Source of the DNA: Gorsachius magnificus | Taxonomy: Eukaryota; Chordata; Aves; Pelecaniformes; Ardeidae | DNA length: 64,000 bases | Direction of reading: 5' to 3' | NCBI GenBank assembly: GCA_034008185.1 | Contig: CM067082.1 | Location: forward strand, 53,961,586 to 54,025,585 | In this document: one piece after another, positions 62,556 through 64,000 of the stretch | Numbering within the stretch: position 1 is the first letter of the stretch | Layout of the letters: each line of letters begins with the position of its first letter | Notes under the pieces: generated by a model | Told to the model about the DNA's origin: nothing | What the model saw: only the letters and a program-made list of their open reading frames with translations | Database searches by the model: none | Program-made: the position numbers and the translations under genes

Positions 62556-62695
62556 TCATTCTGCAGAAGAGTGAAAAAAATCAATGTGCTGAAACTTCAA
62601 AACCTCATTTCCCCAGCTGGTCCAGCCAGGCTGTAGGTTGCGAGCAAACAACTCCAAGCATTCCACATCTGGCTTGATAAACTCTGCCAAAACCG
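62556..62695 (-). CDS. METTL4: METTL4, last coding exon (partial gene)
   Basis: METTL4 is an MT-A70 family, SAM-dependent adenine-N6 methyltransferase, reported to act on U2 snRNA (m6Am) and proposed to act on DNA; it is mainly nuclear. This exon encodes the last 45 residues. The motif LELFARNLQPGWTSWGNE is the METTL4-type version of the family's C-terminal signature (compare the E-x-F-x-R ... P-x-W/G-W ... G-N pattern in METTL3 and METTL14). The end, KFQHIDFFHSSAE then TGA (62558-62556), diverges, as METTL4 tails do. The acceptor is excellent: tttttttgtcttgcacag on the minus strand, with the exon starting at 62695 in phase 1 (its first two bases, CG, finish a codon). The catalytic DPPW motif lies in an earlier exon beyond this window. 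A 90-codon frame that starts at 62828 simply reads through the intron. Gene identity is recalled from the family and was not checked by search. Confidence 0.92.
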
Positions 62696-64000
62696 CTGTG
62701 CAAGACAAAAAAAGGAAGATAACAATAGTGGCAAAGGTACAAATAACAACAGTAAACAAATAAGACCTCCCCTGTGCTGCTAGTGGATGAAAAACTGAGT
62801 GTTTCATTAAAAAAGGGAGAGACAGCAAATTAATTTCAGGGGTTTCATCAAACAGCTGGACTATTTATAGTGAGAAAGTCATTTTAAATAAGCACCCTTG
62901 AGATTCTGAACAATACTGTCAAGGCCTTCAATAGCCTTGATTTATTGGTTTTCATTTAGAGAAAGGGAATGAGGATTTATTTCAGCCTCTACATAGATGA
63001 GTTCTGAATTTTTCACTAATATCAACCAAACGCCTCCTAAAGACTCCTTTAGCTCCTATTACACAGGGGCAACATTTCTAAAAATAAATAAGTAAATAAA
63101 ACCTTTCCTTAATTAAGATCACACTCTTTTCCTCTGCATCTTAAAGGGGATAAAAGCATATTTTTTTTTTATGACAACTGTTAAAAAGTAAAACAAGAAA
63201 TACCAGTTAAATAAGCATAGCACTAGAAGGGCTGTAAAAATACAGGGACTTCTTTTTCCCCAATACCAACTTGGCAACTAAAGAAATACTTACATAACTG
63301 TGTTCTTCCATTCAGCAACATAAATCTCAAATTTCTTCTACAGTTGGGCATTTTTACTGCTTAAATAGCAGCATCAATAGATGCCTGTCATTAACATCAG
63401 TTGTGTCACTGATTATGACTGGTATTCTTGGAGTGACAAAAAAAGGTCTTGCATTTTGCCTGAGAAGTATTATTGCAAGCAGTTTATTGTGAAACGTGTT
63501 ACTTGTCATACAGAGCCATTTACTCTGTGGCTGGGACAACCAAATTCTCAACTAGGTTTCAGGAAATAGCAACAAATCTGTATTACACATAAAAATATGC
63601 ATGAGAAAAGCAAAGGTTTAAGGAGTACCCAACACAAAGGAGGCAGAAAGACTGAAAAACACATCTATACTAAAAATTACATGTGAAGTTTTTATTTTTA
63701 TTACTGAGGACAAAAGAAGAAAACTATGAAACCATTTCCTTTTCCAAAGGATACCTTGGTCATTTTTGATCAGTGGTTTCTGAATTTCTGTAGCTTAAAA
63801 ATACAGCTCATAAATCCAACAATATGTTGCTTGACTCAGTCTCTTCAGATATGATCATTGCAGAAAGCAAAAATACACCCAATAAGCATACATCCAAGTA
63901 TGAGAGGAATGCTTTTTTTTTTTTTTTTGGTGCAATCCAAGTTCTGACTTTCTGCATCAAGTTTGCCAGTCACAGACTCCCTGTGTGAGACCCCAGCTGA
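62696..64000 (-). other. METTL4: METTL4 last intron (partial)
   Basis: AT-rich sequence upstream of the terminal exon on the minus strand. It ends in the polypyrimidine tract and AG at 62696-62715. I translated the region by eye for the preceding MT-A70 segment and found none, so the penultimate exon must lie beyond 64000. A T16 run at 63913-63928 is the only simple repeat of note. Confidence 0.75.

Noticed and set aside
62696..62828. Extension of the METTL4 frame upstream of 62695 (apparent 90-aa protein with a membrane segment)
   Set aside because: The hydrophobic segment is the translated polypyrimidine tract of the intron. The AG acceptor at 62697-62696 and loss of family similarity mark the exon edge.
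63354..63551. Possible penultimate METTL4 exon on the minus strand
   Set aside because: The translation does not resemble the MT-A70 domain and there is no acceptor/donor pair around it.

Overview
The window looks like bird nuclear DNA: AT-rich, intron- or intergenic-like sequence carrying avian CR1 LINEs (3' ends with the ATTCTATGA tail repeat) and avian endogenous-retrovirus LTRs. There are no bacterial genes, CRISPR arrays or phage genes. I cannot name the species; a neoavian bird is a guess from the LTR families.

Only one protein-coding segment is convincing: the last coding exon of METTL4 (MT-A70 family adenine-N6 methyltransferase), minus strand, 62556-62695. It has a textbook splice acceptor, with intron at higher coordinates and the 3' UTR and poly(A) signals at lower coordinates. 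It was found by its conserved C-terminal motif, not by ORF length. Everything below about 61.4 kb lies downstream of METTL4 and shows no recognisable exon. This fits the gene-poor tract that follows METTL4 in other amniotes (known from human 18p11.3, between METTL4 and ADCYAP1).

Layout: 1-3.3 kb unique noncoding; 3.3-4.0 kb two minus-strand CR1 copies; 4.0-9.5 kb unique with a 25-bp tandem duplication; 9.5-10.6 kb a complete solo LTR with a 4-bp target duplication; 15.9-17.1 kb two further LTR remnants of different families; 20.4-20.9 kb an ancient CR1; 21.9-22.7 kb a younger CR1 with an open C-terminal ORF2 frame; 24.6 kb a CR1 tail; 28.7-29.6 kb a second ancient CR1; 37.1-40.1 kb a 2.4-kb CR1 with decayed endonuclease/RT, tail-to-tail with another CR1; 44.3 kb a 44-bp tandem duplication; 45.1 kb poly(T) plus a G-quadruplex motif; 49.6-50.2 kb a CpG-rich segment with a TATA-like box; 54.5 kb a CR1 tail; 62.0-64.0 kb the METTL4 3' end and intron.

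Almost all ORFs of 60-180 codons are what stop-codon spacing gives by chance or are repeat fragments. No novel multi-gene system is visible.
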